From: an uncultured Pseudomonadota bacterium
Lineage (GTDB): Bacteria; Myxococcota_A; Bradymonadia; Bradymonadales; GCA-2716585
Length of the DNA: 45,500 nucleotides
Assembly (NCBI GenBank): GCA_937123825.1
Contig: CAKZKQ010000349.1
Location: 1 to 45,500 of the forward strand
Reading direction: 5' to 3'
Part shown: positions 16,778 through 25,509 of the stretch, piece by piece
How the letters are laid out: every line of letters starts with the position of its first letter
Numbering within the stretch: position 1 is the first letter of the stretch
Notes under the pieces: model-generated
Seen by the model: only the letters and a program-made list of their open reading frames with translations
Databases searched by the model: none
What the model was told of the DNA's origin: nothing
Translations under genes and position numbers: made by a program

Positions 16778-17500
16778 TTGCACCGACACACCACGAACCT
16801 TCTCTTCGCGCTGCTGACCTTGTGGATCTGTGTTTTGACCGGTTGTTGGGCTTCGGTGGAACCCTGCTCGGTCCACGATGTCCTCGCACCCGACGCGCTG
16901 AGCCCACCACCACAAACCCACATCGCCGTCGAGGCCTTCACGGCCCTCTCAGAGCCCACTCAAAACACCCTTCCCGACACCCTCGACGACCACGAACGCC
17001 CTAGCGGCACCGTGCTCGACCACTACCTGGTCGAGGCGCTCCAGAACGGCGACTTTGCGTCCGTCACCACCGAGCGGACCGCCCAGACACAGTACAGCGT
17101 CATCGTCACCGCCGAAGAAGACGGGGCAAACCCCTACTGGGTCACCTACACCGCTATAATGGGGCTCCCCTCAATGCTCTTGCCAGTACCGGTTCACATG
17201 GAACGGTTCGACATTCTGTTGGTCGGACTCTACGACAAAGAAGGAAGGTTGCTGGCCTCCCGGCAACTCAACACCACCTTCAACATGGGTGGTCTCTCCG
17301 TCTATAGCCTCCTCATCGACCCAAACCACCCCTTCGGCATACAAAGCGCGCGCCTGCTGGCACCCCACATCGCCCAACTGATCCAAGACACCCAAACACA
17401 CGACCGCGCCGCACCACGGCGCCCCGCACGTCAGACCGTGCCCTACATGCGCGCTCGCTGTCGCCATCAGCCGCCCGAACGCGACACAACACCGCTATGA
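16778..17500 (+). CDS. Orphan lipoprotein of unknown function
   Basis: A 240-residue lipoprotein starting at a TTG codon; the start is fixed by AAAGGAGGA four bases upstream and by the signal peptide that follows (LLFALLTLWICVLTG-Cys). The mature part has one predicted globular domain (residues ~45-205) with an alternating strand pattern (QYSVIVTAEEDG, FDILLVGLYDKEGRLLASRQLNT) that recalls small periplasmic assembly lipoproteins. I do not recognise the family. The last ~30 residues are basic and low-complexity. The paired palindromes upstream imply tight regulation. It is convergent with the diiron-protein gene (54-bp gap). Confidence 0.8.
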   Translation: MHRHTTNLLFALLTLWICVLTGCWASVEPCSVHDVLAPDALSPPPQTHIAVEAFTALSEPTQNTLPDTLDDHERPSGTVLDHYLVEALQNGDFASVTTERTAQTQYSVIVTAEEDGANPYWVTYTAIMGLPSMLLPVPVHMERFDILLVGLYDKEGRLLASRQLNTTFNMGGLSVYSLLIDPNHPFGIQSARLLAPHIAQLIQDTQTHDRAAPRRPARQTVPYMRARCRHQPPERDTTPL

Positions 17501-17554
17501 CAGCATCGCCAAACACTGCCTGACCAACGGGGCTGTGGGGTGACAGGACAATGG

Positions 17555-18181
17555 TCAGACAGCACCCAGGCAGCGGTGCATTTCGACCCAAAACCCGGCA
17601 GCGCTCCTGGCGCCGCGCAGGAGACTCTCAGGATCCACCGCTCCAACCCGCTGGCAGTGCGCCTGGCACATGCTGCCATGCTCTTCGTCGGCCTCCAGGT
17701 GCACCAGGACAAAGCGCGCTTCTTTGGGCCCCAACTTCAACCGCCCCAGCTCCGCCACAGCCTTTTGAGCAAGGTGAGACGCCACGCTCTCAAGCGCGTA
17801 GAGCGCCCCCAGATGGGCCGCGTGGTCTTCGGACCCGATGCTCTGCCAGAACGCCTCAAAGCGCGCCACCTCCGCCGGGGTCTCATCGCGGGGTTGGCGC
17901 CCAAACGCGGCCAGATCCTGGCGTGCCAACTCAAAGTGAAACGCCTCTTCGTCGGCCAACTCCAGATAGAAGGCACGCAGGCCTTCATCCGGAGTGAGCT
18001 TGGCCGCGCCGCGAAGGCGATCTTCGCTGCCCAGCGTGTAGTGGTACATCATGTTGAGAAAGTCCTGGTAGGACGCCACCGTGGCCACGGGCAACCACTG
18101 CGCGACCTCCTGGGCCATCTGGACAGGCACGGCGCTCAGCTGGGGCCACCAGGATTCTTGCTGTGAAGGGTCTGCGCTCAT
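17555..18181 (-). CDS. Heme-oxygenase-like diiron oxidase/oxygenase (HDO) candidate
   Basis: A 208-residue all-helical protein of the TenA/heme-oxygenase-like fold, iron-containing redox enzyme type. The C-terminal metal motif H161-x3-D165-x2-H168 (VHLEADEEHG) and Glu131 (YALESVASH) have the spacing of the diiron centre in CADD/UndA-like HDO proteins. The first half-site is probably Glu74 or Glu78/79 with His82 (FYLELADEEAFHFEL). Such enzymes activate O2 to cleave or hydroxylate amino acids, fatty acids (UndA makes terminal alkenes) or arginine derivatives. The gene is 13 bp after the CapA-like gene, with AGGAGGA before its ATG, and is the last gene of the six-gene operon. A simple structural role without metal is possible but less likely. 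Confidence 0.8.
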   Translation of the reverse strand: MSADPSQQESWWPQLSAVPVQMAQEVAQWLPVATVASYQDFLNMMYHYTLGSEDRLRGAAKLTPDEGLRAFYLELADEEAFHFELARQDLAAFGRQPRDETPAEVARFEAFWQSIGSEDHAAHLGALYALESVASHLAQKAVAELGRLKLGPKEARFVLVHLEADEEHGSMCQAHCQRVGAVDPESLLRGARSAAGFWVEMHRCLGAV

Positions 18182-18194
18182 CGTTCCTCCTGTG

Positions 18195-19439
18195 TCAGGG
18201 CCCCATCAAAGGGCCCATGATGGTCCTGGCGTGATCGGCGTAAAGTTGCCAGGGACGCCCTTTGAGCGGACGCCTGCGGTATTCATCCAAGGTCAACACC
18301 CGCGCATCCAACCAGCCCTGCCCCAGGCCGCGCATGCACACCGTGGGCTCAAAACTCAGCGCCGTGACGGTCTGGCGGTCCAGACTCATGCGCAGCACCC
18401 CACCGGTCTGACAAGCGACGGTGGGAATGATCGACGCAAAGTTGCCCAACGAATAGGCAATGACACCCGGGCGCGGCCTGCCCGACTGGCGGCGCAGTTG
18501 AACCGGGCTGGACGCGTCCCAGCCATCGACCGAGATCACCTCAACGGGCTGCAAGACATGGGGCGACGAGCCCACAATGATGTCCACGCCCATCTCAATG
18601 AGCCTGTAAGCGTCGGCCCTCATCGCTTTGTCGGGCCAATACTCATACTCAAAGCCCCAGTGGGGCATCATCACCACCCAATCGGGGTCCTCGGCCCTGG
18701 CCTGCGCGACCAACGCCCCCAACATCTCCCAGTCCGTCTCCGCGCGCGGGTCGCCAAAGGCCACCACGGGCACCCCGTCGGGCACGGCCGCTGGCGGCGC
18801 ACCGTTGATCCCAAAGGTGGTCGCGATCACCGCCACCTTCAGCCCCCGATGCTCAAAAGTCCGCACCGCCTCGCCGCGCTCCGCCCCGCCCACGGCCAAA
18901 AAACCAGCGCGCTGCTCCACCTGAGCCCGGGTCGCCTTCAAACCGACAAGCCCCTGGTCGAGCGCGTGGTTGTTGCACAATGAAAAGACACGGGTGGCAC
19001 CCCCAGCACAGTCCCAAGCGTCCAGATACTGTGTCGGCGCGTTGTAATGCAGAGTCTCGTACACCCAGCGCTTGACCGGCACGCTGGGATCGACCGGCGT
19101 CTCCAGGTTGGCAAAGATCATGTCCTGCTTGGCAAAGCCAGCCTGGAGGTCCTCCGACAAAAACCGCCGATAACCATCGCGCAGCCACATCAGGTCCCCA
19201 ACCGCCGCGCAGCTCCAACCGTCCGCCGCCGACTCTGGCCAGCGCAGCGTCTGCCCCAGATAACGCGCCATCGCACGGTGATGGACACCATCTTGCGCGC
19301 TCAGCGGCGCTGGCCGATGGGCAAAGCTCTTGGCGATGTAACGCAGGTTCTGATCCCAGCGCCACAACGGCCAACGCCCCACCTCATAGCGCACCTCCTC
19401 GTAGAGGACCCGTTTGAGCTTGTCGCGCTTGCGGCTCAT
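18195..19439 (-). CDS. CapA-family metallophosphatase-like protein
   Basis: A 414-residue protein of the CapA/PgsA family (poly-gamma-glutamate capsule type, calcineurin-like metallophosphatase fold). Visible motifs in order: AVGDLMW, FANLETPV, SLCNNHALDQG, MMPHWGFEYEYWP, VGSSPHVLQPVE (usually GSHPH), and IAYSLGNFAS. Residues Asp, Asn and His for metal binding are retained. It lacks the N-terminal membrane anchor of many CapA proteins. The start ATG overlaps the desaturase stop as ATGA, so it is coupled to it. In this operon it may hydrolyse a phosphoester or amide of the lipid product rather than build a capsule; that is inference. Confidence 0.9.
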   Translation of the reverse strand: MSRKRDKLKRVLYEEVRYEVGRWPLWRWDQNLRYIAKSFAHRPAPLSAQDGVHHRAMARYLGQTLRWPESAADGWSCAAVGDLMWLRDGYRRFLSEDLQAGFAKQDMIFANLETPVDPSVPVKRWVYETLHYNAPTQYLDAWDCAGGATRVFSLCNNHALDQGLVGLKATRAQVEQRAGFLAVGGAERGEAVRTFEHRGLKVAVIATTFGINGAPPAAVPDGVPVVAFGDPRAETDWEMLGALVAQARAEDPDWVVMMPHWGFEYEYWPDKAMRADAYRLIEMGVDIIVGSSPHVLQPVEVISVDGWDASSPVQLRRQSGRPRPGVIAYSLGNFASIIPTVACQTGGVLRMSLDRQTVTALSFEPTVCMRGLGQGWLDARVLTLDEYRRRPLKGRPWQLYADHARTIMGPLMGP

Positions 19440-20437
19440 CCATCCTCCCGGCGGCGCTTGACCGACACCAACTGCACGTCCTCATCCACCACCAACGGAC
19501 CGGCCTTAAGCGCCGCCCACATGGTGCTCAGATAGCTGTCGTAGACCGGCGCCCCCTCTTTGAGCAGCGTCGGACGCAGGTGCCGGTGGAGCCTGGGCAG
19601 ATTGTAGCCCGGCACCCGGGGAAAGAGGTGATGATCCAGGTGATAGTTGAGGCCGCTCCAGAACCACGTCACCACAGCGTTGCTGCGCACCGTCGTGGCG
19701 GTCTGAAACCGCCCGCCGCGCCACACGTTGTTGTGATGGTCGGCGATGGACTTGAGGCCATTGAACGGCCCGGTGGCGATGAGCGGAATGATCCACACCT
19801 CCAACGCCTGACCCAGAACCCCAACGCGCCACAGCCCCCCAAAAAGCGCCGCGTACCCCACCGCCCCAAGCAAAACGCGGGCAAAGTGGCCCGGCAGTTT
19901 GCGGCGCTCAAACCACTGAAGCGGATACAAAACATTGAAATAGATGACGCTCAGCGGCAGCCCAAAAAGCACCACCGCATAAAAAAGCACACGCTGCCCC
20001 AGGCTGTCTCGTCCCGCGTTATAGGCATCCGGGTCCATGGCGGTGCGGTTGTGCCGGTGGTGCATCAGGTGATCGTGCTTCAACGCCGCATGAGAGATCC
20101 CCACCAGCAACCCCAACCCCACCCCAAAGGCCGTGTTGGCCCAGCGCGCCTCAAAGAGGTTGTTGTGCCAGGTCTCGTGGCTGAGCTGGACCATCCCATT
20201 GATGACAAACCCCATCATCGCCCAGATGGCCACCTTCCCCCACCACACATCGACCTGCAGCACCCACGCTCCCAACCCCACCCAAAGGCCCACCAACACC
20301 ACGATCCGCGCCAAAACGGGCGCCAAACGCCGCTTCAGCAGCCCGCGCAGCTCCTGGTGGGACATGCCAAAGGCCCCCGCGCCCGTTTTGCGTGGTCCAG
20401 ACGGGGCCTGCACAGCGGCTTTGGGCAAGGTGTCCAT
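19436..20437 (-). CDS. Membrane fatty-acid desaturase (operon member)
   Basis: A 333-residue integral-membrane desaturase/hydroxylase. Three His boxes that bind the diiron site are present: HETWH (~residue 84), HDHLMHHRHN (~118) and HLDHHLFPR (~265), with hydrophobic segments between them for about four transmembrane passes. A further His pair (SIADHHNN) lies before the third box. These proteins insert a double bond or hydroxyl group into acyl chains or carotenoid-like lipids. The start is ATG at 20437 in a TGATG overlap with the upstream methyltransferase; a TTG one codon earlier is less likely. Its 3' end overlaps the CapA-like gene. Substrate unknown, probably an acyl intermediate made by the operon. 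Confidence 0.92.
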   Translation of the reverse strand: MDTLPKAAVQAPSGPRKTGAGAFGMSHQELRGLLKRRLAPVLARIVVLVGLWVGLGAWVLQVDVWWGKVAIWAMMGFVINGMVQLSHETWHNNLFEARWANTAFGVGLGLLVGISHAALKHDHLMHHRHNRTAMDPDAYNAGRDSLGQRVLFYAVVLFGLPLSVIYFNVLYPLQWFERRKLPGHFARVLLGAVGYAALFGGLWRVGVLGQALEVWIIPLIATGPFNGLKSIADHHNNVWRGGRFQTATTVRSNAVVTWFWSGLNYHLDHHLFPRVPGYNLPRLHRHLRPTLLKEGAPVYDSYLSTMWAALKAGPLVVDEDVQLVSVKRRREDG

Positions 20438-21051
20438 CAAATGTACCTCCGAACCTGGGCACAGAACTCGACGTAGGGTTGGCCCAGGCGCTGGCGTAAA
20501 AACGCTTCCTCTTCAAGCACCAACCGATGCATCAGCGCCCCAATGCCCAAACACGACACCACCGTCAGCGGGCACAACGCCCAGAGCGTCACTCCGGCCA
20601 GATACAAGAACGAAAAGACGTAGACAGGGTTGCGCGAGAACCGATAGAGCCCCGTGCGCACAAGCTGCGGCGCGGTCTCGGGGGACTCGTCCTGACCCAC
20701 CCGAAACGAGCGCCCCATGTTGATCTGCGCCCCCACCATTCCCACAAGCCCCAGCGCCCCCACCAACCAACCCGCCAGCGACGGCAGCACCACCACCGGC
20801 GCCCCCAACCACGTCTGGCGAAACGCAGGCCAAAGCGCATAGGCCACCACCGAGCCCGCCCACAACAACACCGGCCCGCCCAACTGGCGCGTCACCCTCA
20901 TGTGCCCTGTGCGCTGACCCTTGCGGTAAATGACCAACGGGCTGCCACCAAAGCGCATCCGATAGATCCACGCCGAACCAAACTGACCCATGACCAGATG
21001 CAACGCGGCAAACGCCAGGTACGGCGCCGGGTTCTGGGTAATGTCGCCCAT
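20437..21051 (-). CDS. Isoprenylcysteine carboxyl methyltransferase (ICMT)-like membrane methyltransferase
   Basis: A 204-residue membrane protein with about five hydrophobic segments. The C-terminal third has the ICMT/PEMT signature: LVRTGLYRFSRNPVYVFSFLYLAG (SAM and acceptor site), then HRLVLEEEAFLRQRLGQPYVEF and a closing VRRYI. Bacterial members methylate carboxyl groups of lipids, carotenoid-like or isoprenoid compounds, or other membrane acceptors. The ATG at 21051 overlaps the stop of the acyltransferase gene (TGATG), and its own stop overlaps the desaturase start, so it is tightly coupled on both sides. Confidence 0.88.
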   Translation of the reverse strand: MGDITQNPAPYLAFAALHLVMGQFGSAWIYRMRFGGSPLVIYRKGQRTGHMRVTRQLGGPVLLWAGSVVAYALWPAFRQTWLGAPVVVLPSLAGWLVGALGLVGMVGAQINMGRSFRVGQDESPETAPQLVRTGLYRFSRNPVYVFSFLYLAGVTLWALCPLTVVSCLGIGALMHRLVLEEEAFLRQRLGQPYVEFCAQVRRYI

Positions 21052-22331
21052 CACACCCCCTCCCAAAGTGGACCGGCGCCCACGCGCTGGCCCAAACCGT
21101 GCGCCTCGATCCACCGCGCGCAGCCCTGCGCAAAATCCTCCAGCGTCTGCCGCCGCCAAAGCCCCTCAAACGCCGTCACGTTGAGGCCCATATGCCCCCG
21201 CAAGGTCCACGCATGGGCGCCCCAGGTCGAGGTGTGACTCAGCGCCCCCAAAAGCGGGAACGGCGCACGCTCAAAATACGCGTCCAGATTGCCAATGTGG
21301 GTCGTGACCATGGTGTTGGTCCTCGGCGAAACGGTAAAACCACCGCCCGCGCCGCGCCTGAGCGTCCCGGTGGGGACAAGTCTGGCGCTGATCAAACACT
21401 CCAACGCCGTGGTGACGGGCAGGTCCTGCGCAAGCGCGCGCCCCAACGTCTGCGAAAACAGACGCCGCATCGCCACCGCATCCTCAGCCCGCTCGCGCAC
21501 CGCCACCACATCAAACTCCAGCGGCACCGCCATGCACGTATTGCCCAAGACCCCTCGCCAGCCATGCTGCGGCGACAAATCGATCGGCACCCGCAAGCGC
21601 AAACAACCGCTCTCCCCTTGATGGGTCAAAGCCGCCTGAACCAGGAGCGCCGCAAAGAAGATCTCGGCCAACTCGCGCGTGCTCGACGACGCCAGCTCGC
21701 CAAAAACCATCCCATGGTGAATGGGCCGCCCCACGCGCTGCCCATCTCGCGGCAGCGCCACGGCCCGGCGCGACAACAAACGCCGCTGTGGATCCATCAA
21801 ACCCAGCGCCGCCCTGGGATGACGCCCAATCCAGCGCAGCACCTCCCAATCGTCCATCAACACCAACGGAGACTCATCCACCGACAGCGGCTCACCCCCA
21901 GCCGCGCGCCAGAGCCGGTCCAAAACATGACCCAGCGCTCGGGCATCGCCCAACGCGTGGTGCAATTGAACCGCCACCGCCCACAACGCCCGGCCCTCCA
22001 CGTCCACCGGCGCCAGATGCACGCGCATCGCCGGGGCGCTCTCCAAACTGGCAGGTTGGGCCACAATCTCATGCAAAAAGTCCTGATGGGGGCGGCGCTC
22101 ACAGTGCTCCACCACCACGCTGTCGCTCTCTTGCCTCGACCAACGGCGCGGCACCCATCGTCCCTGCCAGACGACCCCAAACCGGGCCGTGGACTCAAAA
22201 ACGTCCCACACCGCCCGGCGCAGCACCGCCGCCGAGGGCGGTTCGTCCGTCAACGCCATCATCGTAATCCAGATGGGAGACACCGCCCCCTCCAGATCCG
22301 CCAACAACCGGTCTACAAAGTGTGCGCGCAT
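21051..22331 (-). CDS. Condensation / wax-ester-synthase-like acyltransferase
   Basis: A 426-residue protein of the CoA-dependent acyltransferase superfamily (NRPS condensation, WS/DGAT and PapA relatives). The active-site motif is LHHALGDARAL (His124, His125, Asp129; consensus HHxxxDG with Ala for Gly). Later blocks GGGFTVSPRTNTMVTTHIGNLDAYFE and the long beta-rich C-terminal half match WS/DGAT/condensation architecture. It would join an acyl group from CoA or a carrier protein to an alcohol or amine. The ATG at 22331 has GGAGAG upstream; a TTG at 22352 is an alternative. It overlaps the GNAT-like gene by about 19 bp. No carrier protein is adjacent. Confidence 0.8.
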   Translation of the reverse strand: MRAHFVDRLLADLEGAVSPIWITMMALTDEPPSAAVLRRAVWDVFESTARFGVVWQGRWVPRRWSRQESDSVVVEHCERRPHQDFLHEIVAQPASLESAPAMRVHLAPVDVEGRALWAVAVQLHHALGDARALGHVLDRLWRAAGGEPLSVDESPLVLMDDWEVLRWIGRHPRAALGLMDPQRRLLSRRAVALPRDGQRVGRPIHHGMVFGELASSSTRELAEIFFAALLVQAALTHQGESGCLRLRVPIDLSPQHGWRGVLGNTCMAVPLEFDVVAVRERAEDAVAMRRLFSQTLGRALAQDLPVTTALECLISARLVPTGTLRRGAGGGFTVSPRTNTMVTTHIGNLDAYFERAPFPLLGALSHTSTWGAHAWTLRGHMGLNVTAFEGLWRRQTLEDFAQGCARWIEAHGLGQRVGAGPLWEGV

Positions 22332-23347
22332 CGCTCTCTCCAGTCCTGCCAAAGAGACCTCAACCCCTCGGTCGCCAGTTGAACCTCGCCCAAGCCGGAC
22401 AGCGCCTGCGGGTCAGGCACACGCTGCAAGGTCCACTCGTGGGCGCGGCGCTTGTGAGGGCGCACGCCCGTGGGCACAAAACCTCTGGTGAGCAGCGCAT
22501 CAAAGAGCCCGCTGAGCCCAGACACCGCAGGCACATGGACGATCTGCACCCGCGCCCCGCCAAGCCCCGGCAAGACATCATCAAGTCCGTCTTCACCGCC
22601 TTTGATGGCATGGCGCAGCAGGCGCAAAGCGCCGTTGCGTTCAATGGAATCCACGCGGGCCTGCCCCGACCAGCGCGGGCCTTCGTCGCCCTCCACCGTC
22701 AGCCCAGCCCCCTGCGCCACAGCCTTCAGCCATGGCCGCCAGGGCGAGCGCGGCGCCACCACCGGCAAAGCCGCCTCGGACCCCAGGGGCGTCGTCATCG
22801 ACAACGCGTGCATCACCGCCCCAGACTCGCTCAGCCCCATCACGCGCTCGCCGTGCGCATACCAGGGGATAAAGCCGGTGGGGCGAGCCTTCATGTGTTT
22901 GAGTGCGTAGAACTGGGCCATGGGGTGGAGCGTGGTGGTGTTTTGATGCACGTAGGAGACGTGCTGACCCAGCGCCTCAAGGAGAGGTCTCCACACCCGC
23001 TGGTAATCCACCCGAAGACCTTGCCGCCGGGATGGAGACACCAGCGACAGACCCGACTCCAGATAATCTAGCCCCGGATCCTTGGTCCAAAACCCCGTGT
23101 GCCCGATCAACTCACCCTGGCGCGAAAACTCGCCCAGCGACAAGAGCGCCCCTGAGTCCCAGAGCCCTTCCAGACCACCGGGCTCATACAATGTTTTGTA
23201 AGAATAAGTGTCGGCGTAACACGCCTTGATCAAGTGTCTTAGCGACTGGCCGTCTTCGTCCTGCAAACCCAACCAACGCACCCCGGGAAGCGCAATGCGC
23301 ACCCTGCGAAGTGCGCGCGCCAGCCTCATCGTTGCGTCCTGCGTCAT
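22313..23347 (-). CDS. GNAT-like N-acetyl/acyltransferase, first gene of the operon
   Basis: A 344-residue cytoplasmic protein. The N-terminal ~170 residues look like a GNAT domain: a first helix-loop (HLIKACYADTYSYKTLYEPGGLE), strands around GELIGHTGFWTK, and a segment LDYLESGLSLVSPSRRQG that resembles the acetyl-CoA loop (though it is not the usual R/QxxGxG/A). The second half (~170-344) may be a degenerate second GNAT unit ending VPTGVRPHKRRAHEWTLQRV. The start at 23347 has GAGGT upstream and gives the most compact protein; the frame stays open to 23506. It heads the run of overlapping genes to 17555. Acyl donor and acceptor are unknown; family membership is moderately sure. Confidence 0.7.
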   Translation of the reverse strand: MTQDATMRLARALRRVRIALPGVRWLGLQDEDGQSLRHLIKACYADTYSYKTLYEPGGLEGLWDSGALLSLGEFSRQGELIGHTGFWTKDPGLDYLESGLSLVSPSRRQGLRVDYQRVWRPLLEALGQHVSYVHQNTTTLHPMAQFYALKHMKARPTGFIPWYAHGERVMGLSESGAVMHALSMTTPLGSEAALPVVAPRSPWRPWLKAVAQGAGLTVEGDEGPRWSGQARVDSIERNGALRLLRHAIKGGEDGLDDVLPGLGGARVQIVHVPAVSGLSGLFDALLTRGFVPTGVRPHKRRAHEWTLQRVPDPQALSGLGEVQLATEGLRSLWQDWRERCAHTL

Positions 23348-23483
23348 GGCGACCTCGTTGATGTCGAACTCCAATGGGTCTGGGACCAGACAAGGGCACC
23401 CGGCATCACGCCATGCCCGTGTTGAATGGTGTGGAGAGTGAGCAAGGAGCATACCACGAATGGTCGTCGATGCCGATTTGGGC

Positions 23484-24341
23484 TCAGCCATTTGGGGCGG
23501 CTTCAAGCCAAGCGGCGGCTTCCTCCCAGATGGCGCTGGCGTGCGGGCGAAAGACGCCCATATGACCCAGTTTGTCGATGCCCATCTGTGCGGGGTCGAT
23601 GTGCTTTCGGGTCACGTTGGGGTAGGCCCGGTTCATCATCATGTCCACGGAGCGCCGCGTGCCCCAGTTGTCATCTTCAATGCTGTAGGCCAGCACCGGG
23701 GCCTTAAAGTCAGCAAAGCGCTCCAGGGGCAGCGTGTCATCGCCCAGCACGTAGTCGGGGTGGCGGCACCAACTGGCCCATTCGAGCGCCACGCCGCGCG
23801 GGATGTCCTCGCCGCCGACCAGACTCCAGGGCATGTAGCCACACACCACAGCGAGCAGCGGCAGGGTCGCGTAGCTGTGCAGCGCCACGGCCAGCTTTTG
23901 CCCCCCGCCCTGATAGCGCCAATGGCCGCTTTGGGCCGAAAAGGTCACCATGGCATCGACCGCGTCGGGCTTGTCGAGCAGTCCCGCCAACTGACCGCCG
24001 ATGCTGTGGCCCACAAGATAGAGCTTTTGCGATGGCAACGACGCGCAGGCCCAATCCAAAACCCCGGCCATGTCCTGGAGCACCCAATCGCGCGCTTTGG
24101 CTTGAAATCCGCGCAGTGTGGCCTTTGGGCGAGATTGTCCAACGCCTCGATAGTCGTAGGTGAGAGTGGTCCAGCCTTGAGCGGCCATGAAGGCGCCAAA
24201 GTGACGGTACAAACGGCGTGGCACTGCCGTGGCGCTGTTGACGATGACCAGGCGTTGGATGTCGGATGATGGTCCGTAGAGGGTGGCTTTGAGTTCAAAG
24301 CCGTCTCGGGCTGGCACGGTCAGGTCTTTGGGGTCGGGCAC
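23484..24341 (-). CDS. Alpha/beta hydrolase (serine-aminopeptidase/esterase type)
   Basis: A 285-residue cytoplasmic alpha/beta hydrolase. It has the nucleophile elbow YLVGHSIGGQL, an early strand/loop region with YDYRGVGQS (oxyanion region), an acid residue near VLAYSIEDDNWG and a likely catalytic His in DKLGHMGVFRP. A lid region (residues ~135-200) is rich in Trp and aromatic residues (SLVGGEDIPRGVALEWASW). The start is GTG at 24341, picked because AGGAG lies eight bases upstream and the protein begins as family members do. It is divergent from a LysR gene. It ends 136 bp before the GNAT-like gene and may or may not be transcribed with that operon. Confidence 0.88.
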   Translation of the reverse strand: MPDPKDLTVPARDGFELKATLYGPSSDIQRLVIVNSATAVPRRLYRHFGAFMAAQGWTTLTYDYRGVGQSRPKATLRGFQAKARDWVLQDMAGVLDWACASLPSQKLYLVGHSIGGQLAGLLDKPDAVDAMVTFSAQSGHWRYQGGGQKLAVALHSYATLPLLAVVCGYMPWSLVGGEDIPRGVALEWASWCRHPDYVLGDDTLPLERFADFKAPVLAYSIEDDNWGTRRSVDMMMNRAYPNVTRKHIDPAQMGIDKLGHMGVFRPHASAIWEEAAAWLEAAPNG

Positions 24342-24567
24342 GGCGCGGCTCCTGGCGTCTTTGGGGGAGCGTCTTGGGCTTTGGGTGGGCTTTAAGGGGT
24401 GCCCAGTGTCAAGGACATCGCAAAGCTCGACACACCCATCAGACAAAGGCCATCCATCATACAACGAAGCGTTGATGGGCGACCACAATCTCCCCACAAC
24501 GCGTCGGTTGACGCCGCGCGTCCAAGCTGACACGCTCACCTCCTTTGAACCACCAAAGGAGCCCCTG

Positions 24568-25509
24568 ATGTCCGACAAGCGCAACCTGCTGGCAGGCATC
24601 AATTTGAATCTTTTTCCGGTCTTGGAAGCGCTCTTGAGGCACCGCAGCGCCACGCGCGCCGCCGTGGAGCTTGGCGTGACCCAGTCGGCGGTCAGCCACT
24701 CGCTGCGAGAGCTGCGCGCGGTGCTGGACGACCCGCTCTTTGTGCGCTCGCGCTCGGGGTTGGTGCCCACAGAGCGGGCCAAGGCCCTGGAAATGGAGCT
24801 GCGCACGGCGCTGGGCTCGCTGGGCAACGTGGTCCAGAAGCGGCCCTCCTTTAAACCGGCCCTCTGTGACCGACACTGCACCATCGCCACCTCGGATGAC
24901 TTGAGCCTGACGCTTTTGCCGGCCTTTACGGCGCGCGTGCTCTCTCAGGCCCCAGAAATGACGCTCGACATTCGCCCCCGAAAGCCGCAGCGCATGGACG
25001 ACCTGGAGTCAGGGCAAACGGACCTGCTCTTGCAACTGGCTGCGCAGACGCCTGCCTGGGCAGACAGCGCCCGGGTCTACAGCGATGGCATGGCGTGCCT
25101 GGTGTGCCGCGACCACCCCGAGGTGGATACCACGCTCAGCCTGGACGTGTATCGACGCTCCCCTCATGTGCGCATTTCGCCCGATGGCTACGGCACCAGC
25201 GCCGTCGATCGGCACCTGAAGTCCATGGGGATCGAGCGCCGGGTGGCGGTCTACAGCCACTCCTTTGTCACCGCACCGGAGTTCATCGCAGGCACCGCAG
25301 CAATTTTGACCATACCAGCCCGCATGGCCCACGTGCTGGCGCCCAGGCTGGGGCTGAAGGTCCTTGCGCCGCCGGTGGCGCTACCTGGCTTTGATGTGGA
25401 CGTGGTCTGGCACCGAGGCCGGGCCGACGACGCGGTGTTGTGGCTTGGTCAAGAACTGGTCGCGGTGGGGCAAGCGCAAATGAACGCCAAAGCAGGGCAA
25501 GCGCTATGA
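24568..25509 (+). CDS. LysR-family transcriptional regulator
   Basis: A 313-residue LysR-type regulator of the NodD/PcpR-like group: LNLFPVLEALLRHRSATRAAVELGVTQSAVSHSLRELRAVL is the winged helix-turn-helix, followed by the effector domain (~95-300). The ATG at 24568 has AAGGAG upstream. It is divergent from the alpha/beta hydrolase gene across 226 bp, so that gene is its likely target. Its last six bases overlap the 3' end of the convergent TetR gene. Confidence 0.93.
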   Translation: MSDKRNLLAGINLNLFPVLEALLRHRSATRAAVELGVTQSAVSHSLRELRAVLDDPLFVRSRSGLVPTERAKALEMELRTALGSLGNVVQKRPSFKPALCDRHCTIATSDDLSLTLLPAFTARVLSQAPEMTLDIRPRKPQRMDDLESGQTDLLLQLAAQTPAWADSARVYSDGMACLVCRDHPEVDTTLSLDVYRRSPHVRISPDGYGTSAVDRHLKSMGIERRVAVYSHSFVTAPEFIAGTAAILTIPARMAHVLAPRLGLKVLAPPVALPGFDVDVVWHRGRADDAVLWLGQELVAVGQAQMNAKAGQAL

